Assembly: GCA_025928885.1 (NCBI GenBank)
Contig: JAICIM010000008.1
Location: forward strand, 1-32,421
DNA length: 32,421 nt
Direction of reading: 5' to 3'
Source: Ktedonobacteraceae bacterium
Lineage (GTDB): Bacteria > Chloroflexota > Ktedonobacteria > Ktedonobacterales > Ktedonobacteraceae
Of this stretch, positions 23,594 to 32,252 are shown one piece after another (the stretch's first letter is position 1; every line of letters begins with the position of its first letter). Under the pieces are notes generated by a model. That model did not search any database and was not told where the DNA came from. It saw nothing but the letters and a program-made list of their open reading frames with translations. Position numbers and translations under genes: made by a program.

Positions 23594-24796
23594 ATGCCTA
23601 AAAAGCCCAACAAAGAGAATCAACTCAGCGAGTTATTAGGGCCGGAAGCACTCAAGTTGCTGACCGGCAATAGTACTGATTTCATCCGGCAAATTGGCTT
23701 CGACGTAATACGAGGTATTCTGCTGGATATCCTTACCGGAAAAAATGTCAGAGACTCGACCGAAGCACTTACGCGTGGACGTATTGCTGCACTCAATATA
23801 GCCCTCACGAGCTTTTTTCTACGCAATGAAGCTCAGTCTCCAGGTTTTATAAAAAATCTTCCGCTGCTAGCATCAAATGTTCTTGCCAAAAGAAGAATAT
23901 CAAAGTCTGAACGCTGGCTTGCCAACTGGATGCTAGGTTTAACTGGTAAATCTTTCCAGAATGTGTTGAGAGACAATAACACATTGATAGACGCATACCG
24001 CGACCGTTACATAGAGACCTGTGAGGAAATCATCGCAAAGAACAAAGCTGTTTACGGTGAACTTACAGGAACACTAAAATTAAGTACAGGGAGAAGTGAA
24101 GAGCAATCCGTAGTATATCAAGAGACAGAAACACAAATTGATTGGTTGTGGTTATTATATTTGCTGAATACTATCGGTTCGCAAACATTAACCATTCGTG
24201 GATCAGAAAAGTCCTCCTATGGCAAATTATTTGAAAAGCTGGTATTAGGTTCATTACTGAGTATTCTAGGGTTTCAATATGAACCATCTAGAAATATAGG
24301 AGAGGGAGTTTTCTGGCTTTCCACCCAGGGAGAAAAACGCGAAAGTGATGCCACATTACTGTATAAGCTGGGACAGGGTGTGCGCTTTGACATTGGTTTT
24401 ATCGGCAGAGGCAATTCTGAAATATCTCTGGACAAAGTATCGCGCTTCCAGCGACAAGAAGAGATACGAGGAAGAAGCTGGTATATGGCTACAATTATCA
24501 TTGTTGACCGTCTGGGAGAAGACAGTAAGGTAGAAAAACAGGCAAAAGAAATCAACGGCGACATTGTACAGATGAGCGCCAGTTATTGGCCCCAGGAAGT
24601 TGCTCGTCTTTTAAAGGCGCGGCTTCAATTTGAGCATGAGCTAGTCAGTATGAAAGATGCAGAGGTCGAAGACTATCTGAAAGAGCGTTTGCAAACAGTT
24701 CCCATTGAAAGTTTTATTAATACCTTGCCAGTAGAAGAAATCGTCGGGGAAAAACAGCTATCGTTTGACGATATTACAGGCAATGATAGTATTTGA
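23594..24796 (+). CDS. Type II restriction endonuclease, CfrBI-like
   Basis: 400 residues, with AGAGGA before the ATG. It sits directly behind the methylase in one operon, which is the strongest evidence of role. The C-terminal half (SSYGKLFEKLVLGSLLSILG, residues about 207-226, and DATLLYKLGQGVRFDIGFIG, 252-271) resembles my recollection of the CfrBI endonuclease family. Asp266 followed by Glu276 and Asp280-Lys281 are candidates for the nuclease site, though no textbook PD-(D/E)xK is clear. CfrBI cuts CCWWGG; whether this enzyme does is inference. By hand count, GC is about 38% at 23941-24000 against 60% at 25501-25560 in ftsH. Confidence 0.72.
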   Translation: MPKKPNKENQLSELLGPEALKLLTGNSTDFIRQIGFDVIRGILLDILTGKNVRDSTEALTRGRIAALNIALTSFFLRNEAQSPGFIKNLPLLASNVLAKRRISKSERWLANWMLGLTGKSFQNVLRDNNTLIDAYRDRYIETCEEIIAKNKAVYGELTGTLKLSTGRSEEQSVVYQETETQIDWLWLLYLLNTIGSQTLTIRGSEKSSYGKLFEKLVLGSLLSILGFQYEPSRNIGEGVFWLSTQGEKRESDATLLYKLGQGVRFDIGFIGRGNSEISLDKVSRFQRQEEIRGRSWYMATIIIVDRLGEDSKVEKQAKEINGDIVQMSASYWPQEVARLLKARLQFEHELVSMKDAEVEDYLKERLQTVPIESFINTLPVEEIVGEKQLSFDDITGNDSI

Positions 24797-24800
24797 GTTA

Positions 24801-24859
24801 ACAATCCATAAAAAATCCCTGGTGAAATTGATATTCACCAGGGATTTTTTATGGATTGT
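24801..24859. terminator. Convergent bidirectional terminator with a 26-bp perfect stem
   Basis: 24801-24826 is exactly complementary to 24834-24859, with a 7-nt loop. The core CCCTGGTGAA/TTCACCAGGG is flanked by A6 and T6, so a T-tract exists on both strands. It closes the R-M operon from the left and ftsH from the right; the ftsH stop codon is at 24861-24863. Confidence 0.9.
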
Positions 24860-24860
24860 A

Positions 24861-26858
<1,998 letters not shown>

Positions 26859-27228
26859 CGGTTCAGACCTGCTTTCTTCTTCTGTCAAGGCTTCCAATGG
26901 AAGATTCTAAAAACAGAGAGTGGATCTAGCAACACAGAATAACGATTTCTCTAGTATATTACACGGACATCTGTTTTTCGTCCACCTCCCTATTTTTTCC
27001 TTCGTAGAAAAGCAGGCGGGAATCCGGGACAGGCAGAGTATACTAGAGGTATGCTATGAATACGTTTCAGCTTAACAAAGGTTTCACCCCATTGTCCTAT
27101 GCTTCTACGATAACTCAGTTGAACTTCTAAATAATAGAGAACATATTGTATAGACGTTACGAATCGTAGATTCGTGTACCCAATGAGAGAACATACTTTG
27201 ACAGGAGAGCCAGGGGCGGGAAACCGTT

Positions 27229-27411
27229 ATGCCTCATCGTTGGTATAGATTACTACAATAATGCAAGCCATTTTATTCCCCCACCATTTGCCCAGACCGC
27301 GATGCACGAGTGCTCTACGACCTGCTAATCGATCCTGAGAGCGGCGGCTGATTGTCGGAGCATTTGGTCTATCTGGTACGAAATTTACAAATCAGTTGGA
27401 GAAGTACTTGA
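27229..27411 (+). pseudogene. Degenerate N-terminal fragment of a caspase-like (C14) protein
   Basis: Three frame segments join into one caspase-like N-terminus: MPHRWY (from 27229), then one frame over GIDYYNNASHF followed by IPPPFAQTA, then DARVLYDLLIDPESGG, a TGA codon, and LSEHLVYLVRNLQIS. This follows the usual order of bacterial caspase-fold proteins: MPxRWALLVGI..Y, then DA.AL..LL.DP..GGY....V.LL. At least two frameshifts and one stop are needed, and it ends where the tRNA promoter begins. It explains most of the 490-bp gap between ftsH and the tRNAs. The rest (26960-27228) shows only short repeats: AGAGAACATA twice, and ACGAATC-GTA-GATTCGT at 27159-27175. The family call is from pattern memory. 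Confidence 0.5.
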
Positions 27412-27436
27412 CAGACCACAACGAATGTAGTATTCT
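27408..27436 (+). promoter_or_regulatory. Promoter of the tandem initiator tRNAs
   Basis: TTGACA (27408-27413), 17 bp, TATTCT (27431-27436). The start would be close to 27443, only a few bases before the first tRNA. It overlaps the end of the caspase-like remnant. Confidence 0.72.
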
Positions 27437-27448
27437 GTACATGTCCGA

Positions 27449-27521
27449 CGCGGGGTGGAGCAGTGGTTAGCTCGTTGGGCTCATAACCCAAAGGTCGGAG
27501 GTTCGAGTCCTCCCCCCGCTA
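27449..27521 (+). tRNA. Initiator tRNA-fMet (CAT), copy 1, no encoded CCA
   Basis: Acceptor CGCGGGG/CCCCGCT leaves position 1 unpaired (C1.U72). The D-stem GAGC/GCTC gives the A11-U24 pair of bacterial initiators. The anticodon stem TTGGG/CCCAA has the three G-C pairs required for start selection, and the loop is CTCATAA. The T-stem is GGAGG/CCTCC and the discriminator A. TCA, not CCA, follows, so the 3' end must be added by the CCA enzyme. Confidence 0.95.
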
Positions 27522-27544
27522 TCATCACTTGACGGACAACACGA

Positions 27545-27617
27545 CGCGGGATAGAGCAGTGGTTAGCTCGTCGGGCTCATAACCCGGAGGTCGCAGGTTC
27601 GAGTCCTGTTCCCGCTA
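27545..27617 (+). tRNA. Initiator tRNA-fMet (CAT), copy 2, no encoded CCA
   Basis: Same plan as copy 1, 23 bp downstream: acceptor CGCGGGA/TCCCGCT with C1.U72, A11-U24, anticodon stem TCGGG/CCCGG, loop CTCATAA, T-stem GCAGG/CCTGT and discriminator A followed by TAA. Several compensatory changes against copy 1 (7:66, anticodon stem, T-stem) show that it is an old, functional duplicate, probably on the same transcript. Confidence 0.95.
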
Positions 27618-27723
27618 TAAACCACTTTTTACCGTTCGTATAAGTTTATTGGCGTTCGTTTCACGCTCAACTCTTCAGAGTTTGTTCGTAGATGGGCGCC
27701 ATTTTTCATGACAATTCGTCGAC

Positions 27724-27835
27724 GTTGCTACACGGGTTGCTACACAGCGCCCATTTCCTCACCTTCGGCTGACAGATCACTTCTCCCAAAAAGTGTCGTT
27801 GGATATGTAGCAACCGTATAGCAACGCTATTTTTT
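27724..27835. repeat. Inverted/direct repeat cluster built on GTTGCTACA, behind the tRNAs
   Basis: GTTGCTACAC occurs twice in tandem (27724-27745). An inverted, slightly changed copy (TGTAGCAACCGTATAGCAAC, 27806-27825) lies 60 bp later and is followed by T6. It may be a long-loop terminator, or recombinase-type sites left by an element integrated next to the tRNAs. No integrase gene is in the window. Confidence 0.45.
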
Positions 27836-27986
27836 AAGCGAGTGTTTTCTTCTTAAATTTTCCCGCTCGGTGAATCTCATAAACTGGCTCGTAAAACCAT
27901 TCGAGACAGATATAACAGTGATGGATTATAACATTTTTCTTTGACATTTCCAGGCTTTTTGTGTAGCAATCTAGAATTTTGGGAGC

Positions 27987-28029
27987 TGACAGGGGCGGGC
28001 GAGAAGACGTCTCTCGCCCGCCCCTGTCA
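27987..28029. repeat. GC-rich perfect 18-bp inverted repeat
   Basis: TGACAGGGGCGGGCGAGA (27987-28004) is exactly complementary to 28012-28029, with a 7-nt loop. It is followed by A5, not T, and lies 50 bp behind the end of the minus-strand EthD gene. On the minus strand there is no T-tract behind it either, so it is a strong hairpin of unknown use. The region 27836-27986 shows nothing else convincing. Confidence 0.7.
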
Positions 28030-28079
28030 AAAAGGGAAGGAAGATGCAAAAGAGGTTGCTTGTGTCCTCGGGCGCACTT

Positions 28080-28394
28080 CTAGACTTCTTCCACCTCATA
28101 TACTATGCCCCGGAATCTGGTGCTGCTAGCTATGCCTAAATTGGTGGCATCTTGCGCAGTAGCCTGACCTTGAGGCGATTGGAACGCCTGCTGGAGCGCC
28201 TCTATGCTGTCCCACTCTAACTCAGCTATCCAGTAATAGGGTTCTTCTCCACGAACGGCAGTCGCGTGATGGCCAATCGTGTAGCGTCGCAGGCCAGGTA
28301 ATTGTTTGATCAATGGGATCTGCACGTCGCGATAGTGGCGCTCAAAGGCCTCGGGATCTTGTGGCGTATTCCAAAGCACAAGAAATTTGACCAT
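28080..28394 (-). CDS. EthD-domain protein
   Basis: 104 residues, with GGAGG 6 nt before the ATG. VKFLVLWNTPQDPEAFERHY and HIPL-like QIPLIKQLPGLRRY at the start, WIAELEWDSIEALQQAFQSP in the middle and a C-terminal beta strand give the dimeric ferredoxin-like fold of EthD proteins. Members occur with oxidative degradation and polyketide-type genes; a catalytic role is often unclear. It is 27 bp downstream of the MFS exporter gene on the same strand, so it is probably co-transcribed with it and may detoxify or bind the same compound. Confidence 0.88.
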   Translation of the reverse strand: MVKFLVLWNTPQDPEAFERHYRDVQIPLIKQLPGLRRYTIGHHATAVRGEEPYYWIAELEWDSIEALQQAFQSPQGQATAQDATNLGIASSTRFRGIVYEVEEV

Positions 28395-28421
28395 ATAGTC
28401 CTCCCTGGTATGTTCTACAAA

Positions 28422-29924
28422 TTATCGTGGTGTCGCTTCCTGAAGGGCTGTAACACTCATCTTCTCCTGGGCTGGATCATTCTGCCCTTTTTTGGGAGAT
28501 CGCAGCAGCGAGACAGACAGCAATGTCGCGATTGCCATCACCACAAGAGCCGATACTGATACGACAAAGGCTCGTCCATAGGGCAGAGCGGACAGGCGAG
28601 CAATCTGTCCGGGGGTGGTGGACCCCAACACTTCGAAGAAGATGACTCCTATCACTGCGACTCCTATGGCGTTAGAAAGCTGAACTGCGGTCGTCAATAA
28701 GCCTGAAGCTGCACCGGCATCCTGAGATCGGATATCGCTCAACACGACGTTCATCAGAGGGGCGCCGATCATACCTCCACCCAGACCGAAGACCAGCAGA
28801 GGCAGGAGCAATTGATCCTGCGGTATTCGCATTCCAGCTTGTAACACAGCCATGATGATCCAAAGTTCTCCTATGCCCATCACCAGCGCCCCGCTACGCA
28901 GCACCCACTTGCCTCCTATGAGGGACACAACACGTGGGACCAGCAGTGAAGTGAAGAAGAAACCCAGGCCTATAGGCAGGTAAGTTAGCCCGGCAACCAG
29001 GGGTGAGAAGCCAAGCCCAAATTGCAGGTAGAGTGCGAGTGTAAAGAACAGAGCGCCATTGGCACTATAAAAAACCAGGGCCGTGAGCATGCCTAAAACA
29101 AAGTTGCGCTGTCGGAACAGAGCAAGCGGTACGAGTGGCGAGCCTCCCTGTCGAGTCAAACGGTGCTCATAGAACACAAAGAGCGCTAACACTGGCACTG
29201 ACAAGAACAGAGCAAGGAAGATCCACAGGGGCCAACCAAGATCATGTCCTTCGATCAGTGGATAGGCCAGCAAGAAGAGTCCCACCGTCAAGATCCCCAC
29301 CCCTATCAGATCCAGGCGGCGAGCACCAGGCTGGGCGAACTCGCGAACCAGAGGAATAGATGCCAGCAAAGTCAGAACGCCAACGGGAACGTTGATGAAA
29401 AAGATGCTACGCCAGCCTACATCGAAAACATTACTACCAATGAGGAGGCCTCCGACGATTTGCCCGGCGATGGACGCCAGGCCGAGAGTCGCCCCGTAAC
29501 AACCTAGCGCAATGACGCGTTGTGGACCGGAAAATGTGACCTGAATAAGCGCGATAACCTGGGGTATCATCAACGCAGCAGAACACCCTTGCACAAGCCG
29601 GAAGACAATCAGCATAGTGGCGTTGGGGGCGAAACCACAGAGCAGAGAAGTCAGCGTAAAACTGAGTACGCCCCATTGAAAGAGTCGTTTGCGTCCGTAC
29701 AGGTCGCCCAGTCGCCCTCCTGTGATGAGCAGCACCGCATAGCAGAGAGTATAACCGGCGATGACCAGCTCAACCTGTGCGAAGGTGCTGTGCAAACTCT
29801 GCTGAATCGAGGGGATACCAACATTCACCACAAACATGTCCAGCGTCCCCATAAAGGTGCCGGCGAGAATGACGAGTAATGACCACCAGCGCCGTGAGGA
29901 AACTGGTTTCTCAAGAATGTGCAT
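28422..29924 (-). CDS. MFS drug exporter (DHA2, EmrB/QacA type, 14 TM)
   Basis: 500 residues from the ATG at 29924, with AAAGG upstream; the open frame runs on to 30227 but those residues are polar and unlike the family. The first helix is WWSLLVILAGTFMGTLDMFVVNVG with the DHA2-type LD..VVNVA motif. Motif A is GRLGDLYGRKRLF. About 14 hydrophobic segments follow, and the C-terminal tail is charged. It should export a drug or metabolite by proton antiport. The two direct GGTCAAAGGTC words just before the ATG overlap the ribosome site. It is divergent from the sigma-factor gene. Confidence 0.92.
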   Translation of the reverse strand: MHILEKPVSSRRWWSLLVILAGTFMGTLDMFVVNVGIPSIQQSLHSTFAQVELVIAGYTLCYAVLLITGGRLGDLYGRKRLFQWGVLSFTLTSLLCGFAPNATMLIVFRLVQGCSAALMIPQVIALIQVTFSGPQRVIALGCYGATLGLASIAGQIVGGLLIGSNVFDVGWRSIFFINVPVGVLTLLASIPLVREFAQPGARRLDLIGVGILTVGLFLLAYPLIEGHDLGWPLWIFLALFLSVPVLALFVFYEHRLTRQGGSPLVPLALFRQRNFVLGMLTALVFYSANGALFFTLALYLQFGLGFSPLVAGLTYLPIGLGFFFTSLLVPRVVSLIGGKWVLRSGALVMGIGELWIIMAVLQAGMRIPQDQLLLPLLVFGLGGGMIGAPLMNVVLSDIRSQDAGAASGLLTTAVQLSNAIGVAVIGVIFFEVLGSTTPGQIARLSALPYGRAFVVSVSALVVMAIATLLSVSLLRSPKKGQNDPAQEKMSVTALQEATPR

Positions 29925-29938
29925 GACCTTTGACCTTT

Positions 29939-30169
29939 CTATCGTTTGAACTCGATGAGATCCGATAGATCCCCTCTGCGATTTGATTGATCTGAACCAT
30001 GAATACCATCTCCTTCTTCTGGTAGGATCGTGCTTGTTTCCCAATAGATACTCATGAAACTGTCGTGAAGAGCAAAACGGTGCGGTCTGAGAGGAGGTAT
30101 TTTCAGCTTGCTCTGACAGATGACACCCACGATTTTGGAACACTTGGACAAGGAGCAAAGAACCTGCAC
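29939..30169 (-). CDS. Possible small ORF ahead of the MFS gene, carrying the mirrored peptide
   Basis: Up to 76 residues (GTG start, no clear ribosome site), ending 14 bp before the MFS start. It contains KIPPLRPHRFALHDSF (minus strand, 30104-30057), nearly the same as in the ORF at 30230 on the other strand. Between the copies, differences in this stretch are synonymous or conservative (L/I), which is what a coding sequence would show. No family recognised. It may be a leader peptide or a decayed duplicate. Confidence 0.3.
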   Translation of the reverse strand: MQVLCSLSKCSKIVGVICQSKLKIPPLRPHRFALHDSFMSIYWETSTILPEEGDGIHGSDQSNRRGDLSDLIEFKR

Positions 30170-30309
30170 CGTGTGGTAAAATGAGCGTGTTTAGCGCAAG
30201 AGTATCGCAGCAGTGGCCTGTTTGCATTGATGAGCCAATTCAAGGATGCACATGCTGAGCAGAAAATACCTCCCATCAGACCGCACCGTTTTGCTCTTCA
30301 CGACAGTTT
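30057..30309. repeat. 48-bp near-perfect inverted duplication in the MFS/sigma divergent region
   Basis: 30057-30104 and the complement of 30262-30309 agree at 46 of 48 positions. Beyond the outer ends the similarity continues for about 17 bp at lower identity. The arms are 157 bp apart and lie symmetrically in front of the two divergent genes. They may be duplicated control regions, peptide-coding repeats or the ends of a small mobile element. Confidence 0.9.
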
Positions 30310-30415
30310 TATAAGTAGCTATCCGCCTGGGGACGCTCCGATGAGAGTGGGCGAGCGAAGAGGGGTAGCATACTCAAGGAGAGCAGGTCGAAAAAGATGG
30401 GAACACATCCAATAG
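30230..30415 (+). CDS. Possible small ORF ahead of the sigma gene, carrying the mirrored peptide
   Basis: 61 residues from the ATG at 30230, ending inside the sigma-factor gene (19-bp overlap with its start at 30397). KIPPIRPHRFALHDSF is shared with the ORF on the opposite strand at 29939. The rest (arginine-rich tail RRAGRKRWEHIQ) is not shared. The overlap would allow translational coupling to the sigma factor. No ribosome site is convincing, and no family is recognised. Confidence 0.3.
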   Translation: MSQFKDAHAEQKIPPIRPHRFALHDSFISSYPPGDAPMRVGERRGVAYSRRAGRKRWEHIQ

Positions 30416-31557
30416 CCCGGACAGGTGCGAGAGTCCCAGCAAACAGAACTCTCCCCAAAAACATGGCGACCAGAGGAAGTAGTGTGACAGAGAAACACAG
30501 GAAGACTGATCACGTTCATGAGGCTCTGATCACAGAGGTTGCTGCCCATAGCCAGTCTGAGAGCGGCCCCTTGATAGAACCCTATCGCAGGGAGTTACTT
30601 CTGCACTGTTATCGCCTTCTGGGATCGTTGCACGATGCCGAGGATGCGGTGCAAGAAACCATGCTGCGGGCCTGGAGACATTTTGACACATTTACGGATC
30701 GGGGTCCGGGATCGTTGCGTACCTGGCTGTACACGATTGCGACCAATACGAGCCTCGACACGCTCAAGAAACGCTCGTCGCGCACGCTGCCAACCACAAC
30801 CTCTTCTGCGTCGGACCCATTACTTCCGATTGCTCCCAGGAGTGCCGAGACCCTTTGGCTTGAGCCTTTCCCTGACAGTTGTCTGGCCTCGGCGCAGGAG
30901 CAGACGGAGAACCCGGAGGCACGCTATACCAGGTACGAGAGCGTTTCATTGGCCTTCCTCACGGCTCTTCAGTTGCTGCCCCCTCGCCAACGAGCCATCT
31001 TGCTGCTCTCAGATGTGCTGGACTGGCGTGCGAGCGAGGTTGCGCACCTCCTTGAGATCTCGGTAGGAGCGGTGAAAAGCGCTCTGCGCCGCGCCAGGGT
31101 GACGTTGGAGAAAAACTATCAACGCCAGCAGCCTGAGAGGGTGCAATTCGGTTGCACGGATGCCTCCATCAACTCGTTGCTCTCGCGCTATCTGCACGCG
31201 TGGGAAACTGACGATGTGGATGGACTCGTGGCGCTGCTGAAAGAAGACGCGACATTTTCTATGCCACCAGTTCCTTCGTGGTATCAGGGACGAGAAGCCA
31301 TTCGCACCATCCTGCTTGCCGCAGTCTTCCCGTCTGGCGTGCAGAAGCGATGGCGTTTATATTTGACACGTGCCAATGGACAGCCAGCAGTGGCTTTGTA
31401 TCGAGCCGATGAAGCGACGGGGGCCTATCGAGCATTCGGGATTCAAGTCATCACACTTGATGATGTGCGGCTTCCCAGGCAGATTGCTGAGATAACGGCT
31501 TTCCTCGGTCAGGAACTGGTCACCTCCTTCGGATTCCCGCTTCAACTCTGCCACTAA
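30397..31557 (+). CDS. ECF-type sigma-70 factor with SnoaL-like C-terminal domain (TIGR02960-like)
   Basis: 386 residues. Region 2 spans about 50-105: YRRELLLHCYRLLGSLHDAE, VQETMLRAWRHF, LRTWLYTIATNTSLDTL. A linker carries LWLEPFPDS, typical of the long sigma group often named SigX5/TIGR02960. Region 4 (about 188-245) is LQLLPPRQRAILLLSDVLDW, then ASEVAHLLEISVGAVKSALRRAR. The last 130 residues (LLSRYLHAWETDDVDGLVALL, FSMPPVPSWYQGREAIRTIL) form a SnoaL/NTF2-like domain, which in related ECF groups senses ligands or replaces an anti-sigma factor. No anti-sigma gene is adjacent. It is divergent from the MFS exporter. The start at 30397 is preferred over 30460, but the ribosome site is imperfect. 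Confidence 0.88.
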   Translation: MGTHPIARTGARVPANRTLPKNMATRGSSVTEKHRKTDHVHEALITEVAAHSQSESGPLIEPYRRELLLHCYRLLGSLHDAEDAVQETMLRAWRHFDTFTDRGPGSLRTWLYTIATNTSLDTLKKRSSRTLPTTTSSASDPLLPIAPRSAETLWLEPFPDSCLASAQEQTENPEARYTRYESVSLAFLTALQLLPPRQRAILLLSDVLDWRASEVAHLLEISVGAVKSALRRARVTLEKNYQRQQPERVQFGCTDASINSLLSRYLHAWETDDVDGLVALLKEDATFSMPPVPSWYQGREAIRTILLAAVFPSGVQKRWRLYLTRANGQPAVALYRADEATGAYRAFGIQVITLDDVRLPRQIAEITAFLGQELVTSFGFPLQLCH

Positions 31558-31607
31558 AAATACGATCCCGCGTTTGCACCTCATTGATTCTCCAAGCACA
31601 GCATTGC

Positions 31608-31637
31608 TTGACCGACGCTCTAGTACTAGAGTTGTAA
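31608..31637 (+). promoter_or_regulatory. Orphan promoter with a perfect 14-bp palindrome between -35 and -10
   Basis: TTGACC (31608-31613), 18 bp, TTGTAA (31632-31637). The palindrome CTCTAGTACTAGAG (31618-31631) fills the spacer, a typical place for a TetR-type operator. No intact gene follows on the plus strand; the short frame from 31638 has no ribosome site. The rest of 31558-31713 shows nothing else. Confidence 0.45.
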
Positions 31638-31713
31638 ATGATGAATGAAGAAAAATCATGTAAGGGCAAGATGGCATTGGAATTTGCAGGTATGTTCTCA
31701 ATGCACTTCTGTT

Positions 31714-32061
31714 TCACACAAGATCGACGTTCGGCAAGGTTGCAGCTTCTTCAAAAGAGAGATGGTCGGGGATGTACACAATGGTTTCTTCGTTCAAAAG
31801 CGCATATTCTGTCAGAAGCCCATCCAGTGTCCCACCGATCTGTGAGGCAAAATGAAAGCCTCCATCAGGGCCATCAATCCACGCCGGGATCTGTGCGGTC
31901 GGGTCCCATCCGCCAAAGGGGCCATCAATCCACTTCACGAGGGTGCTCACCGCAACCCGGTCACCAATCTTCGCGCGGGTGACGCCAGGGCCTATCGCCA
32001 CGATCTCGCCAGCCCCGTCACACAGTTGAATACCGCCCGGCTTGATCGCTAAGGGATACAT
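31714..32061 (-). pseudogene. Internal fragment of a zinc-type alcohol dehydrogenase / quinone oxidoreductase
   Basis: Residues from MYPLAIKPGGIQ (start 32061) through LCDGAGEIVAIGPGVTRAKI, GDRVAV, GGTLDGLLTEYALL and IPDHLSFEEAATLP are the GroES-like part of a medium-chain dehydrogenase. The normal first 50-60 residues are absent. The homology breaks right after AATLP and stops five codons later, so the whole NAD(P)-binding Rossmann domain is missing. A 51-bp in-frame tandem duplication (31868-31882 repeats at 31919-31933) adds a second WIDGP segment. The open frame continues 5' to 32232, but there it runs antisense to the regulator fragment. It is very probably non-functional. Confidence 0.7.
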
Positions 32062-32252
32062 GCTCTCACGATGCTCTCCGTGAAGTGGCCTATGGCGAAA
32101 TAGGTGAGAGCAGGCGACGCATCTTTTATCGCCGGGTGTTGCAACATCTACAAGCCGCTTCCGCTCCAGAAGCTCTAATCGCGCACTATGCGCGTTATGC
32201 CAAATTCCCTGCTCCAGTAGCAGTTGTAGCACATGAGCACATGATGAAATAG
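32046..32252 (+). pseudogene. C-terminal-type fragment of an ATPase-containing transcriptional regulator
   Basis: The frame between TGA (32043) and TAG (32250-32252) encodes HDALREVAYGEIGESRRRIF, then YRRVLQHLQ and LIAHYARYAK. This E.xY......RR..HRR...L pattern closes the AAA-type ATPase part of LuxR/BTAD-like regulators, where the arm just before the TPR region reads REvvY..l....R...HRRv...L. No N-terminal part is visible, and the fragment abuts the dehydrogenase fragment on the other strand at about 32060. It is a decayed remnant; the exact regulator family is uncertain. The remaining bases to the window end (32253-32421) hold no gene I can support. Confidence 0.5.

Noticed and set aside
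27056-27130. 24-codon ORF starting MNTFQLNKGF
   Set aside because: Too short, weak ribosome site, no similarity recognised.
27834-27947. 37-residue minus-strand ORF MSKKNVIIHHCYICLEWF...
   Set aside because: A C-x-x-C pair and basic tail are suggestive, but no ribosome site and no known family; it also overlaps the end of the repeat cluster.
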